From NCBI RefSeq assembly GCF_964204645.1, contig NC_134034.1, positions 13,273,962 through 13,337,961 on the forward strand: a stretch of 64,000 nt of DNA, read 5' to 3'. Each line of letters starts with the position of its first letter. Position 1 is the first letter of the stretch. The stretch is from Tubulanus polymorphus (lineage: Eukaryota > Nemertea > Palaeonemertea > Tubulaniformes > Tubulanidae). A program made the translations under genes and the position numbers. Positions 34,138-46,000 of the stretch are shown here, piece by piece. The notes under the pieces were generated by a model. That model saw nothing but the letters and a program-made list of their open reading frames with translations. It searched no databases and was not told where the DNA came from.

Positions 34138-35907
34138 ATGAATTCCGCTGTAATGGTTTGTGTGGTATTGGCCGTTGCCGCTCCAGGTAAGACTATTACT
34201 GAATTTATACTCACACACGCCATCCTCAACTGTTGCCTACGTCATTGCACAGAATTGTCTACACGGTGTCGAAATATCAGATTCTGTAGGTAGAAAATAC
34301 GTATTTTTTGGGAAGTGTCAGTATAGCGCTATATAAACTATAATCATTATTATCATGTACTTTTTCCAGGCGTGCTTTCAGGTTCGAATCCCTGCTGGGG
34401 GAGGATGCAATTCTGGAGGCAATACACATTTTAGTTTTCTTGTTTTTAAAACGTGGCGACGTAAATTGTTTATTGATAGTTTTCGATAATTTGTCGCGGG
34501 AACCAGCGGCAACGGCGAATTTCACTTAATTTTGATATACCATCGGAAACCCGGGTTCCACGCGTCATCAAATCCTCATCAACTCGAATCGGCATCTGGT
34601 TGTTTGGAACAGGATACTGGACATCCTCGCTTGCCAGGGGTCCGGTATCACTCCCAAACTCGCTTCCACCAGCCTGGCCTCACGAAGCGCGATTTCATTA
34701 CTGGCGCTGTTGCGCATGACATATCGATTTGCGAAATACTTCCTTGTTCGGTAAAACGTTCGCTGATTGGTCCATTTAACGGGAAAACCAACAGAAGTCT
34801 ACTGTGATTGGTACGACTGGATTTCGGTCGGCTAGTAACGACTCCAACGATTCGTGAGGTCAAAGGGTTCGGGGAACAGCTTTAGCGCAGTGAGTTCGAA
34901 TCCTTTGACGGGTGAAGATGGATGCTGTATCGCACTTGTTAGAAATTCGTAGCCTTGTTTGCGAACATGAAATTTGTCGTGAATTGTTTAATTTATCTTC
35001 TAAATATTCATTTTACAGTTATGGTTAGGGCTTCCAGTGACCCGTGTGCGGTAGGTTTCTCTGTGGTATTATGTCAGAAAACGTTTTTTTTTTCAAGAAT
35101 CGAGATGTTAAAAAGGTGGCTCCAAGCATGTGCGAAAACAATATTTTGAATATCTATACCTTATTTGCAGACATTGCAAGCTGCTAACCCATCTATGATT
35201 TGTACTGCAAATGGCATGAACTGTAGTTGCGCAAGTCCTCCCGCCCCTCCGGTCGACCCTTGCGAGGTAATTATGAAATGGACTGCATAAGCACTTTGTT
35301 TGACGAAAGATTGTGCTCATAGATATTATCTTTTTCAGACATTGCAAGCTGCTAACCCATCAATGATTTGTACTGCAAATGGCATGAACTGTAGTTGCGC
35401 AAGTCCTCCGGTCGACCCTTGCGAGGTAATTATGAAGTGGGCTATACATAAACACTTTGTTTGACGAAAGATTGTGCTCATAGATATTATCTTTTTCAGA
35501 CATTGCGAGCTGCTAACCCATCTATGATCTGTACTGCAAATGGCATGAACTGCAGTTGCGTAAGTCCTCCATCTCCTCCGGTCGACCCTTGCGAGGTAAT
35601 TATGAAATGGACTGCATAAACACTTTGTTTGACGAAAGATTGTGCTCATAGATATTATCTTTTTCAGACATCGCGAGCTGCTAACCCATCAATGATTTGT
35701 ACTGCAAACGGCATGGACTGTAGTTGCGCAAGTCGTCCCGCTCCCACGGTCGACCCTTGCGCGGTAATTATGAAGTGGACTGCATAAACACCTCAGTTGA
35801 AGACAGATTATACTCATAGATATTATCGTTTTCAGGCATTGCGAGCTGCTAACCCATTAATGATTTGTACTGCAAATGGCATGAGCTGTAGTTGCGCAGG
35901 TCGCTAA
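34138..35907 (+). CDS. modular Cys-exon secreted protein, copy 2 (five modules)
   Basis: Paralogue of the gene at 27.3 kb, 175 aa. Exons: 34138-34186 (signal peptide, identical to copy 1), 35019-35050, 35171-35266, 35339-35425, 35500-35595, 35668-35763, 35836-35907. All module exons are phase 0 to 0, 96 or 87 bases long, and encode (T/A)(L/S)(Q/R)AANP(S/L)MICTANGM(N/D/S)CSC followed by a Pro-rich linker (SPPAPP, SPP, SPPSPP, SRPAPT) and VDPC(E/A). The last module stops after CAGR. Introns between modules are about 72-74 bases and almost identical, so exon plus intron is the unit of duplication (starts 168, 161, 168, 168 bases apart). Module number differs between paralogues (2 against 5), so exon gain and loss is recent. 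Secretion is predicted from the leader; no known family is recognised. AATAAA follows near 36067. Confidence 0.75.
34618..34921 (+). mobile_element. about 300-bp insertion in intron 1 of Cys-module copy 2
   Basis: Copy 1 reads ggatactgtatcgcac at 28539; in copy 2 the same site is split by about 300 bases flanked by ggatactg and ggatgctg, a possible 8-bp target duplication with one mismatch. Ends with a B-box-like gttcgaatcc. Confidence 0.7.
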
Positions 35908-36106
35908 GTTCTGGTAGATATTTACATTTTACAAATTATTTCAAACTGAATTGTTCAATGACAGAACCTTTTTCATCAGCCAATCATCTTTATTTCTTGC
36001 AGACAAAATAGATGAAGAAAATGTTCGCATGTTGAACGGATTTGTTCAGTTATTCAAAGATCGATGTAATAAACATGAGATAACGCGTTTCTCTTGAATT
36101 CTAGCA

Positions 36107-36514
36107 GTTTTCATTTCTTCGTTTCTTTTCCCTTTTTATGGAAAATCCGGACCAGTTTTAATTTTCAAACACGGTAGGCCTGCGAGCGAATTCATATATC
36201 CAACAAAGATGAAACTTAAAACCCACAGTTACATCAGAGCAACAAAAAATACAATAATCATTATTGTATTTTCGTTCCTCTGAAGATGAGGTTTAGTTTG
36301 AACCTCAAACTGAAGGACTGAATAAACTGTTTTTACAGAAGTAACCGTGGGTTTCATTCGTTAACTCTACGTTGAGATTTACATCAGTTCACTGCAGTCA
36401 GTTTTCATTTCTTCGTTTCTTTTCCCTTTTTATGGAAAATCCGGACCAGTTTTAATTTTCAAACACGGTAGGCCTGCGAGCGAATTCATATATCCAACAA
36501 ATATGAAACTTTAA
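36107..36514. repeat. duplication of about 106 bp, copies 294 bp apart
   Basis: 36107-36212 and 36401-36514 are nearly identical (start cagttttcatttcttcgttt); between them lies the foldback element also found at 29290-29400. Confidence 0.8.
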
Positions 36515-36547
36515 ACGACGGCTATAGTTTATATAATGAGTTCCTCA

Positions 36548-37567
36548 TTACTTTGATTTTCGAGAGCACGAGAGCAATTTTATCTGTTCTCTGAAATGCA
36601 CGCTGTAAACGTAGTAGAATATACCGTTCACGGATGAATTCAGCGTTTGGAAAACCTCGTTGGTGAGTAATATCTGCCAGGTCACCGACCCGGGGAGATA
36701 CAGGTTTAGAGCATTGTATAACATATCAGGGGTGACTGACACCATGAATAAACTGGACGCGACGAACACCATTCTGTGCGCGGTACCGTCTTGTTTGTTG
36801 CGCTTTGAGTCAGCAACGGTCATTCGTCGCCTGTTCCTAGCGTGAATGCCTAGTTTAATTACCATGATCGTATTCAGTATTGGAATTAGAGCGAATGGCA
36901 AATACGTCGCGAAAATACTTGCTAGTAAAAACGCAAATCTTGGCGCGGTTTGAACTGTTTTTGTACCGAGTACAGTGAGGCCGTACGAACATAATACATT
37001 CACGTACACTATAATTCGGTCTTGCGATCGAAGTACGGAAAACGTGCTCCACGCCAGAATCCAAAAGCCTGCGAATACATAACAATGTTTCAAACTCCAA
37101 TATCTCTTCGCTTTGAGCGGGAAGCAAATGTGAAGCGCTCGATCGAACGTTACCAATAACGTCAAACTGTTGCGAATATCGGAGGCCCATTTTGAAATGA
37201 GGTTGCCGGCTAGATAAAACACGGGAGCTCCCAAACCGCGATTGAAATACAACGCGATCGGTCCGTGGCGAATGAGTCTCGCAACCCACTTTAAATGATT
37301 ATACATGACGATCCCGATACAACTGAACACATCAAAAATAGCAAGCAACAATAAGGTAAAATTGGAAGTAGCAGAACCGTTCATTTTATGGAGGCGATAT
37401 AGCACCGTTATCGTAACCGCGTTGGACAAAAGACCGAACCACGCGATCGGTCCTACCAGCGTTGTCACGACGAAACTCCAGACGATGTGTTTGTAAGGCA
37501 GGCATTTTTGCGCAACACTGTCGTTAAACATGTGAAATATCGCTTTCCTGAATGTCTCTCTATTCAC
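36548..37567 (-). CDS. intronless class A (rhodopsin-like) G protein-coupled receptor
   Basis: 339 aa, seven hydrophobic segments. Landmarks: TM1 with N1.50 in GLLSNAVTI; TM2 with the conserved Asp (LLLLAIFDVF); TM3 ends TFDRALHICFPL, so the DRY motif reads DRA; TM4 with Trp (FWILAWSTF); basic third loop (HARNRRRM); TM6 with SVTPDML; TM7 NSSVNGIFYYVYSVHF in place of NPxxY. Divergent DRY and NPxxY are common in lineage-expanded orphan receptors of lophotrochozoans, many of them peptide-receptor-like; the ligand cannot be told from sequence. The initiator is the first ATG; the frame is closed upstream. It lies just 3' of the Cys-module gene copy 2, on the other strand. Confidence 0.85.
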   Translation of the reverse strand: MNRETFRKAIFHMFNDSVAQKCLPYKHIVWSFVVTTLVGPIAWFGLLSNAVTITVLYRLHKMNGSATSNFTLLLLAIFDVFSCIGIVMYNHLKWVARLIRHGPIALYFNRGLGAPVFYLAGNLISKWASDIRNSLTLLVTFDRALHICFPLKAKRYWSLKHCYVFAGFWILAWSTFSVLRSQDRIIVYVNVLCSYGLTVLGTKTVQTAPRFAFLLASIFATYLPFALIPILNTIMVIKLGIHARNRRRMTVADSKRNKQDGTAHRMVFVASSLFMVSVTPDMLYNALNLYLPGSVTWQILLTNEVFQTLNSSVNGIFYYVYSVHFREQIKLLSCSRKSK

Positions 37568-40074
37568 GTGAGGATGTGACGCGAATAGACGCGGTAACCG
37601 TGTGCCGGGCGTTCGTCACAAATCACGCCTTGTGTGAAATATTCTACGTTCGGCGAAAATTATACAGAACGTTTTTTGCTTCATGCAAAACCAACCGTTA
37701 CATAATCATTTCCGTTTTTTGATGACGAGGCGTTTTGACGATATATTTCCACGTATTCACACCCGGTGTAAGCTGCGCAGATTCAGAGTTCACATTATTT
37801 CAGATAATTTTAGTGAAATTCTCTTGAAAAATACACGAATATTCTTCGATATTTCATTAGGGAAATCTGCGGTTTCACAGAAAACCCTTTTTTCTTCCTC
37901 CAGATCGTTTGCCAATAATTATTGTAGTAAATTAGCATATGTATTTTTCATAATCTCTGCATACAATGTGATATTTGGACAGATTTTAAGTGCGCTATAT
38001 GGTTATGAAGGATCCAGTGCTTGGGATAATTGAATTCGAATTCCATCGAAACAGAACTTGATTTTCACTGCAACAAATTCGAAAATGTCGTTTAGAGTGT
38101 TAATATAGACGCTCGCAAGGTATCCCATCTTTCGTGCATAAGGGGTTAAACTGAGAGGTCGTGGGTTCGAATCCTAGTGGAATCGTGTTGTTATTATTCA
38201 GGCAGGGCGTCCATCCCGACCCGATGAACGTTGCATTGAGTTGTGATACGGGAAATGAAGGTGTGAAATCTTTGCCACTTACGGTCAAAAATAATCTTCG
38301 AATTTCACAGGTCGTTTTCGGGAATCATTAAGTTGACGACAACGCGGACTTAAATTCCATTTAACAAAATCTATCAGTGTTTGGTTATTATAAATTTATT
38401 CAAATTCTCGTTATACAAATGTACACGTATTACAGCATCTGCCATTCTTCTCGACTTCAACGAATCAACCCCGACATTTTGGTGCCTTAAGGAGCAAACT
38501 GATACGATTTACTGCACCGTCTGAACCGGGTTTATTCACAAGTTAGGTTTACTGTAGCCAGACGTTACTTTTATACACACAATTTATCTTTACAATACAA
38601 CAGTTATGTAATAAATTGTACAAAATGCTATCTACAATATTCACAAAAAAACCAATCCTATGAAATCCCGCGCTGAGGAGAATAACAAATGTTCACTTGA
38701 GCCAATAATAAAATCAGTCACAATTTCGACTATATCCCACTAAAATTCAGATAAGCGTGAATTTGTTCTGTCAGCTCAAGTTGAATCTATCACACCGATG
38801 TGTTCATTCAGAGATTCGTTAATAAACTTTCAGAACTGAGTTATATCAAGTGATCTTTTGAAGATGATTTTAAGGATATAGTCTCGAGTATAAGCTCATA
38901 AAGATACATTTCGGATTGTGTATTCTCAGCGTGGGATTTTATATTCTGTTCACAACCCGGACAGCGCGTGTTCCACCGATGTTTATATACATGTACAACC
39001 CTTTTTCAATAACTGCAAAATCCCCAAGCAATACGAAAAACGATAAGCACGTTCAAAACGTGAACTAGGAAATTGGTCTTTACTCTGGTGTCTAGAATTC
39101 AATGCTGACAAAAGCGGTGAGATTATTATCTTAACTTAAACAGGGTCCCTGCACATCAGTCATCCCTGGATGTAAGGAGTTTTTAAGGAGGAAGCGTCTG
39201 CATCTCTAAAATCAGAACGGTTTATCTCGGAAAAACCGAATTTCACCAATTTCACCAATTTAGGCATTTTGCTGTACTACAACAAACTAGACAAAAATTT
39301 CTATTAGCCTTTTCTCAAACTTGAAGGTAGTTTTAAGAAGTTTTGTGCATTTTTAGCTCAAATCAAAAGGAATCTCAAGCACCTTTAAAAGCATTTTCCC
39401 TTAAGGTGTTTTTACAGGAATCAAGGAGTAGTAGGGACCCTGTAAAAGAAATAACTGATCACGATTAGGCGTGATGGTCTACAGGACCCACTTCCGCAGT
39501 TCTGAGTTTAACATTCAACTCATCGAAAAAGAACCAATTTCAACTCTAACTTACACCTGCAGAACTGGTCATCAACTGCCGACCAGTCGGGCGGAAAATT
39601 ACGACACGCTCACTATTTACAACAATAATATAAATTCCTTCTCTCGAACAACGCGAAAATAAAATATATGCAAAAAATACAAACACAATCTCTGTACAAA
39701 TTACGGTCATATTGCATGTGGCAGAAAACGTATAGATATCTGAATATCATTCGTAGCCGAACTACGAAATCTCACGGCAAAAACAGACCGAAAGAGGCAT
39801 ACTGCTAAAGCACAGCTACACTGGGCTGCGATGTATCGTTAGTTACTAATATTTCCACGTGTACAATAGGTGCCGCCATCTTTCAATGTTATTTAATTAC
39901 TGACTACCACACATCGCGATGCGGTGTACAAGCAGTCTAATATCGATTTATAGGCACTGAAACTAGGATTGTTATAGGTACTGGTAATTACTAATTACAT
40001 CGATATACAAGTTTCACCAGCGATTAATACACCGCACTGCGGTGCAGACGTACTGAGACAATTAACGCGACGAA
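37568..40074. other. intergenic DNA and probable DBF4 3' untranslated region
   Basis: 38130-38275 holds a tRNA-like SINE (B box gggttcgaatcctag, followed by ggcagggcgtccatcccgac). 39478-39570 is a copy of the foldback element of 12246-12357. AATAAA signals for the minus strand are at about 38395 and 38526. No other gene seen. Confidence 0.5.
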
Positions 40075-43000
40075 CTAATCGTCGAATTCAAAAATCGAAT
40101 TTTTCTGCGACGAAAGTCTTCGCGATTTCGGCTTGTTTTTACCGCTACTCGCACAGTTCGCCGTCGCGGCGCTATCGGGACTGCGACCCGGTGAACCGCT
40201 AACGATTTTAATCGCGCGCGAAATTCTCTGTTTTTTCGTCCGTCGCGAACGCGACTGATTTTCAGCGCCGTCGCTGTCGACCTCGTCCGCGTCATCGGCG
40301 GCGGCCGCGAGAATTTCCGATAGTTTGCGTTTTCGACGAGCGCCGCCGCCGATGGAACCGACATCGCATGAACGAACGACCGACGACGCCTTGGTTTCAA
40401 CTACGTCGTCGATATTTCCGTCGCCGAATTCTCCCGACGCCGGGCAACGTTTTCGAGGTGAGCACCGACGAACGATCGCGGGCGCAACCGGTGACCGAGA
40501 CTTCCGCTTGTTCGTCGTAACGGGCCGCGACGACGCCGTGGAATCCGGAGATTTCTGACTGAGTATCTCCGCGCGCACGCTAGCCGGCGTAACGGACGCC
40601 ATACGATCATAATCGGGCCAGACTTCACTACCGGTGGCGCCACCCGTGATCCTCTTTTTACTCGTATCGACGTTCGAACGTTTAGCAGACGATTTCCTCT
40701 CGTGAAAACTGCCGCCGATCATCCGCGACACGTAATACGTTTTTCCGCGACTGGCTAATTTCGAATCGGCCGACGGACTACCGATCACTGTCTGTTTACC
40801 CGACTGGTCGACACCAGTCGGCGATAAAAGCGCCCCCTGTCGCTTGTGTCCGTGCGGCGTATCGTCGCAACTTTTCGATTCTTTTTTATCGAGCGACACG
40901 AACACGCCGCCGATATTGACGAGTGAATTTTGACTGACAGGAGATTCCCGCGGCAGTAACGTCGATCCTTCCGACGACGACGAAGTCGCCGTCGCTTTGC
41001 CGTCTACGAAATCGCGGCCCGTATCGACGAACGGTTCGAGGGTGACTCCGGACGAGAGAATCGGTGATTCAGGCGGCAGACGACCGGCGAAATGCGATAA
41101 TTTTAACGAAGACTGATGACCACTATTCGGGCTCTGATCGACGTCCGCCCGATTCCGGTTCATGTCCGCTTGTCCGCTCGAATCGTGCGCCGATTTGAAA
41201 CTACTGTCGATGAACATGTCGCAGACGGTATCCCATTCCGAGTCGGAGCCGCCCGACTGGCGCCCGGTGGCGTCGGTGGAAATCTGACCCAATATTTCAT
41301 TCAAAGCGTGGTCGGCGTCCTCCGGGTCTTCGTCGAGACTTTCGCGCGACGCGTCGTCGTTACGCCGTCGTTTCGACATTACCCGCTGCCGGGTCGCCGC
41401 CGCGCGTTTAACTTTCTTCGTCGGTTTGAACGGCGACAATAAGCGGACCGTCTGAAATCCGCCGGACAGCGAACAGACGGAGAATTTCGCCGGCGACTTC
41501 ACCTCGGCGATCGGTGTCGGCGTGACGAGTCTCGCTCGACCGGTTTTAATCGGCGACAGCGGGAATCCGGTGAAATCCCGAGACGACGGGTAATGCCGCC
41601 TCGTCGGTGACATCATCATCGTTGAGTTACTCGTCGTCGGTTCCTCCGCCGAAGCGACCGAAGATCCTTTTGCGATGGTATCGCGCTTTCGTTTCCCCGA
41701 TCGACCGACCCGATCTGCGCCGCCGGCCTCGCACTCTACGACGCCGACATTTTCATTCCGACCCTCGTCCATCGATTGCGATCGTTTCTTTCCGCGCCTC
41801 GCGTCACCCTTCTCGCGATCCTTCTTTCGCTTCTTGCGCAGTTTTCGCTCCACCCGCGCTTCCGAATTCAACAAAGCTATAATCGATTTCTGCGCCTCCT
41901 CGTCCAAAGATTCGTCGTCGACCAGTCGGCCTCGTCTTGCCGCGTCGTCCCAGTCGAGAGGCGCGATACCCTCGACGTCGCTCTCCTCGTTAACGACCGT
42001 CAGCTCCGATCGACTAGTCTCTAGAACCGCGTCGCCGACCGGGCTACCGTCGCTCGTCTGAGAAGGCGTGGTCGCCGCTGAAACCGCTGTCCGTTTACTC
42101 GGCGTTCGCGCTGTTTTTTCGTCGTCGACAGGTGGCGACACCGGCGGCAGCATCCGCGATACGAATTCGCCACTCGGTAGACGCACCAACTTGACGCGCG
42201 GCGACTTGCCGATCTTCATCGACCGTTTCAACAACTCGTACGATTTCTGTCGACTCGGCGACAACTTCTTCAAGAAACTTCGAGCGTCTTTCGTCGTCGA
42301 CGCCATGCGCGGCGCTTGACGTCGGCGCTGCTTCGACCCCGGGTCGTAGTAGTAATAATCGACGGCTTCGAAGTCGCTGTTCTTCTCGGCGGCCTTCGTG
42401 TCGACCGGTATGCGACCGTCGGCGACGAGACGCCCGTGCAAACGTTCCAACTCGTCGCAGCAGAACTCGCGCAGCGTTTCGGCGAAATCGCGCGCCTCTA
42501 TCATCTGATCGGCGACCTCCGTTTCGAAGTTCAATCCCAAAACTAGTCGTTTCGTCCATCCGATTCTACGAAGGCTGCAACGCCCGACCGGTTTAACGAT
42601 CGTTTCATTTTCGTCCCTTCTCGTCCCACTCTTAACGGCAACATCGTTCTCGTTATCCGCAAACTTTTCCTCATCTCTCCAAATATCTTTACCTTCGCTT
42701 TTCTTCTTGTTACGTGTTTTATTGTCACTCCCCTTCCCATCCGCGCTCTTCCCATCCTTAACATCTTCGCCAGCAACAATGGCGGCATTGTTCGTCTCGT
42801 CGCCAATCGAATCATCATCGATGAAATCGGCGATATTTTCTTGCTCTTCTCTCCCTGCGCTTTTACCTTCGCGTTTCTTTGCCGCCGGACTCAACATGTA
42901 ATCAACGGTCGCGTCCGAGCTGCAGTTCTCATCATCATCCTTATCGCAATCATCATCATCATCATCCTTATCGTCATCGGCAACGTGGGAATCTTCAGTT

Positions 43001-46000
43001 CTTGCATCATCGGCGTCCGTCGCCTTCATCGTCACAAGACGATCGTTTTTCTCACTTTCTTCGCTCGTATTTTCGTCGGATGTTAATTCGTCGATCGATT
43101 GCTTCGATGGCGATTTCTCCGACTTCGTTAAACGCGTTAATCTGGTCATCGCTCGGCCTCGGACCGAAACGTCGTCGTCGCCGGGCTTCTCCGTCGATTC
43201 GGCTGCATCTACTTTCGTAATTTTAGACGCTTCGTTGCCATTACGCGGCGACCGTCTCAACACTTCCGTCTGCTCACCGCGTTCCTTCGTCCCATGACAT
43301 TTCCGTTTTTGTTTCCTTTCTACGGAGTCGCTATTCTCCGGCGTTCCCGACATTTTCGACGAGAATTTCCGACCATCTCGAGTATCGTCATCGGCCGCGA
43401 CCGACTGACTGGACCTAGTTTCACGAGGAGGCGGCGACGAAGCAAAAGTCGAAGCGATCGATTTTCTCGTCGTTTTTCGCGGCGGTGACAATAAAACTCG
43501 CGTCGGTTCGTCGATTCCAGATTCCGAATTCTGCAAAGCGTGGCGCCCTCTAGTAACGCGCAACGGAGAAACGACAGCCGAAAAAAGTTCGGCATCGTCA
43601 GGCGATTCAAAGTCCGCGACGTCATCCATTTTTTGATGCAATCGCGTACGCCTCGCCGGAGACACAAATCTCTCCGGAGTTCTGCCGATTGCCCCTCCAA
43701 CAATCTGCGATTTAATCGGGCTATGAAACGACGCCGACGCATCGATGGTCTTCGTCGCCGCCGCCGCTCGTCTGCGCCGTGTCGGCGACAACAGATCGTC
43801 GAGCGAGCCAACAAACGACAGATCGGCTCCGTGCGAACGCGTGCACCGCGGCGGGGAAACAACAGCGGCGCCACCTATCAGCGACGAATCAGACTTCTCT
43901 GTCGACTTCCGAGAATTAGCCTTATTTCCAACATTTTCCAAATCTTTCCGCTCATTTTTGTCATTCGCAACAACATTTTCGACCGGGTTTTCCCCAGGCA
44001 GCGTCAGTGGCGTCTGCGACAATTCAGTTCGTGTCGTATTCACGTGCAATTTTTTACCGCGTCGAGCCCGCGGAGATTTCAATACCGTATCCGGGGGCAA
44101 CTCGGGTAACGTTTTTAATTTGATCGGTAAACTTCGTCCGATTTCTAGAAAGTCCAACTTGTTCTCGGCTTGCCTGTCGTCGACGACCGCGGTCGTCGAA
44201 TTCGAATCGTCGTCCGCAGATTTTCGCTTTTCGATTCCGCAAAGTTTTCCCATCGAACGCGTCAGCGGAGAAATCAACTCTCCGACTTCATCATCGTCTT
44301 CATCATTCTCACCGACTTCATCATCATCTTCATCATTCTCACCCACATTCTGGCCGACGGAATTCTTTACATCTTTCTCACGATCACAATTACGGACCGG
44401 AGGATTCATCACTTGCTCGGTACTCTCCTCGCGGACATCAGTGCGGCGTATCTTCCTTGTCGACTCGGAACGTAAATACGGAGTCGATCGTTGACCAGTC
44501 GGCGACTCATCAACCGTTTCGCCATCTTTGACATTGTTAATGCCTTTGATCTCGACCGTCCGAACCGGCGATTCTTCAACCGGTGATTCATCAACTAGTG
44601 ATTCATCAACTGGTGATTCTTCATCTGGTGATTGCTTGACAATTTCGTTGGTTTCCATCGAGACTTTTTCTAGGACATCAACTTCAATTTCTTTCCTCGC
44701 TTCAACAGTTTTCGGACTGCGGTTACTTTCCCCGATATTGTCCACGTAACTATCGACAATTCCTGTCGCGTCTTGCCGACTTTTTATCGACCTTCCTTTA
44801 GTCTCATCCGTCTCAATTGTCGTCGCCGCATCCTGTGGACTTTTTAACGACCTTCTTTTAGCATCGTCCATCTCATCCGTCATCGCCACAATTTGAGGAC
44901 TTTTTAACGACCGTCGTTTAGCGCCGGCGGTCTCGATCACCATCGCGGCATCGGCGTTTAATCGTGGACTACGCCTGGAATCACGGCGAACAGAACGGGC
45001 GTCGAATTGTTTCTCGGATTCAACTCCGGACCGCGGCCGATCAGGCTCGACTGCGGTGGGGGGTATCTTGGTCGACAAACGCGGACTGGATCGCGGCGGC
45101 GAAAACAACAACGCTTTCGACGCCCGTCGTTTTTTGTGAACGTCTTGCGAACGTCTGCCATCTTTCGCGACGATGTTCACGTCTTTTGCCGCCAAAACGT
45201 TCGCGACCGAATTGTCATCGTTCTCGGGCGAAAATATCAAATTCTCGAACAGCGAACGAGTCATCTTCTTCGGCGTACAAACCTTCGCGTGGCAGACATT
45301 AGTTTCTACCGTAACGTCGGCGGTGGCGCCATCGCCGATCGGCTTTTTCTCATTTTCGGCTGCCGCGGCGACGGCGGTTTTCGACGATAGTTTTCGCGGA
45401 CTCGATCTCGTCGGTAAATTCGCGCCGAGCAGCTTCGAGTTTTTCAACAACACGTCTCGATTCGTCGACGTCGTTTCGCCAGGTGGCGCTCGAACTTGCG
45501 ACAATCTCAGCGGCGAAAGCGCGTTGTTCTGGTTGTGGTTGTTGGTTTTCACATTTTTTCGCGGTGAAGATCGGACTCCGATTCGACCGACGTTGGCGCT
45601 CACCGGCGCTGACTGAGACCTACAACAAATGAAAAATGTTAGGCCCTATTTGAAGAATCATCGCAAAATTTCCCGCTCATTTCTCACATTTGAGGATAAC
45701 TCGTGATGGAATGGTTCCAAATGCAGTGATTTGGATATTCTTGGAGCCACCCGTCAGAGAATGGAATGACTAAGAAAGCTGTGATTTGGATATTCTTGGA
45801 GCCACCCATTAGAGAATGGAATGGCTAAGAAAGCTGTGATTTGGATATTCTTGGAGCAACCAATTCATGAAACCGAGAAAACCATACTTCGGGAGATATT
45901 GTTTTGTTGCCTATTTCATCATGAATTTAAGATTCCAAAGTTTTTCCCAAGTATTTCATGGGTGATTTTTCAATTTTCCCAAATGGAAATGAACAGATAT

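Noticed and set aside
43745-44494. Open frames antisense to the DBF4 last exon
   Set aside because: The opposite strand of a long, compositionally biased coding exon stays open by chance; no conserved motif.
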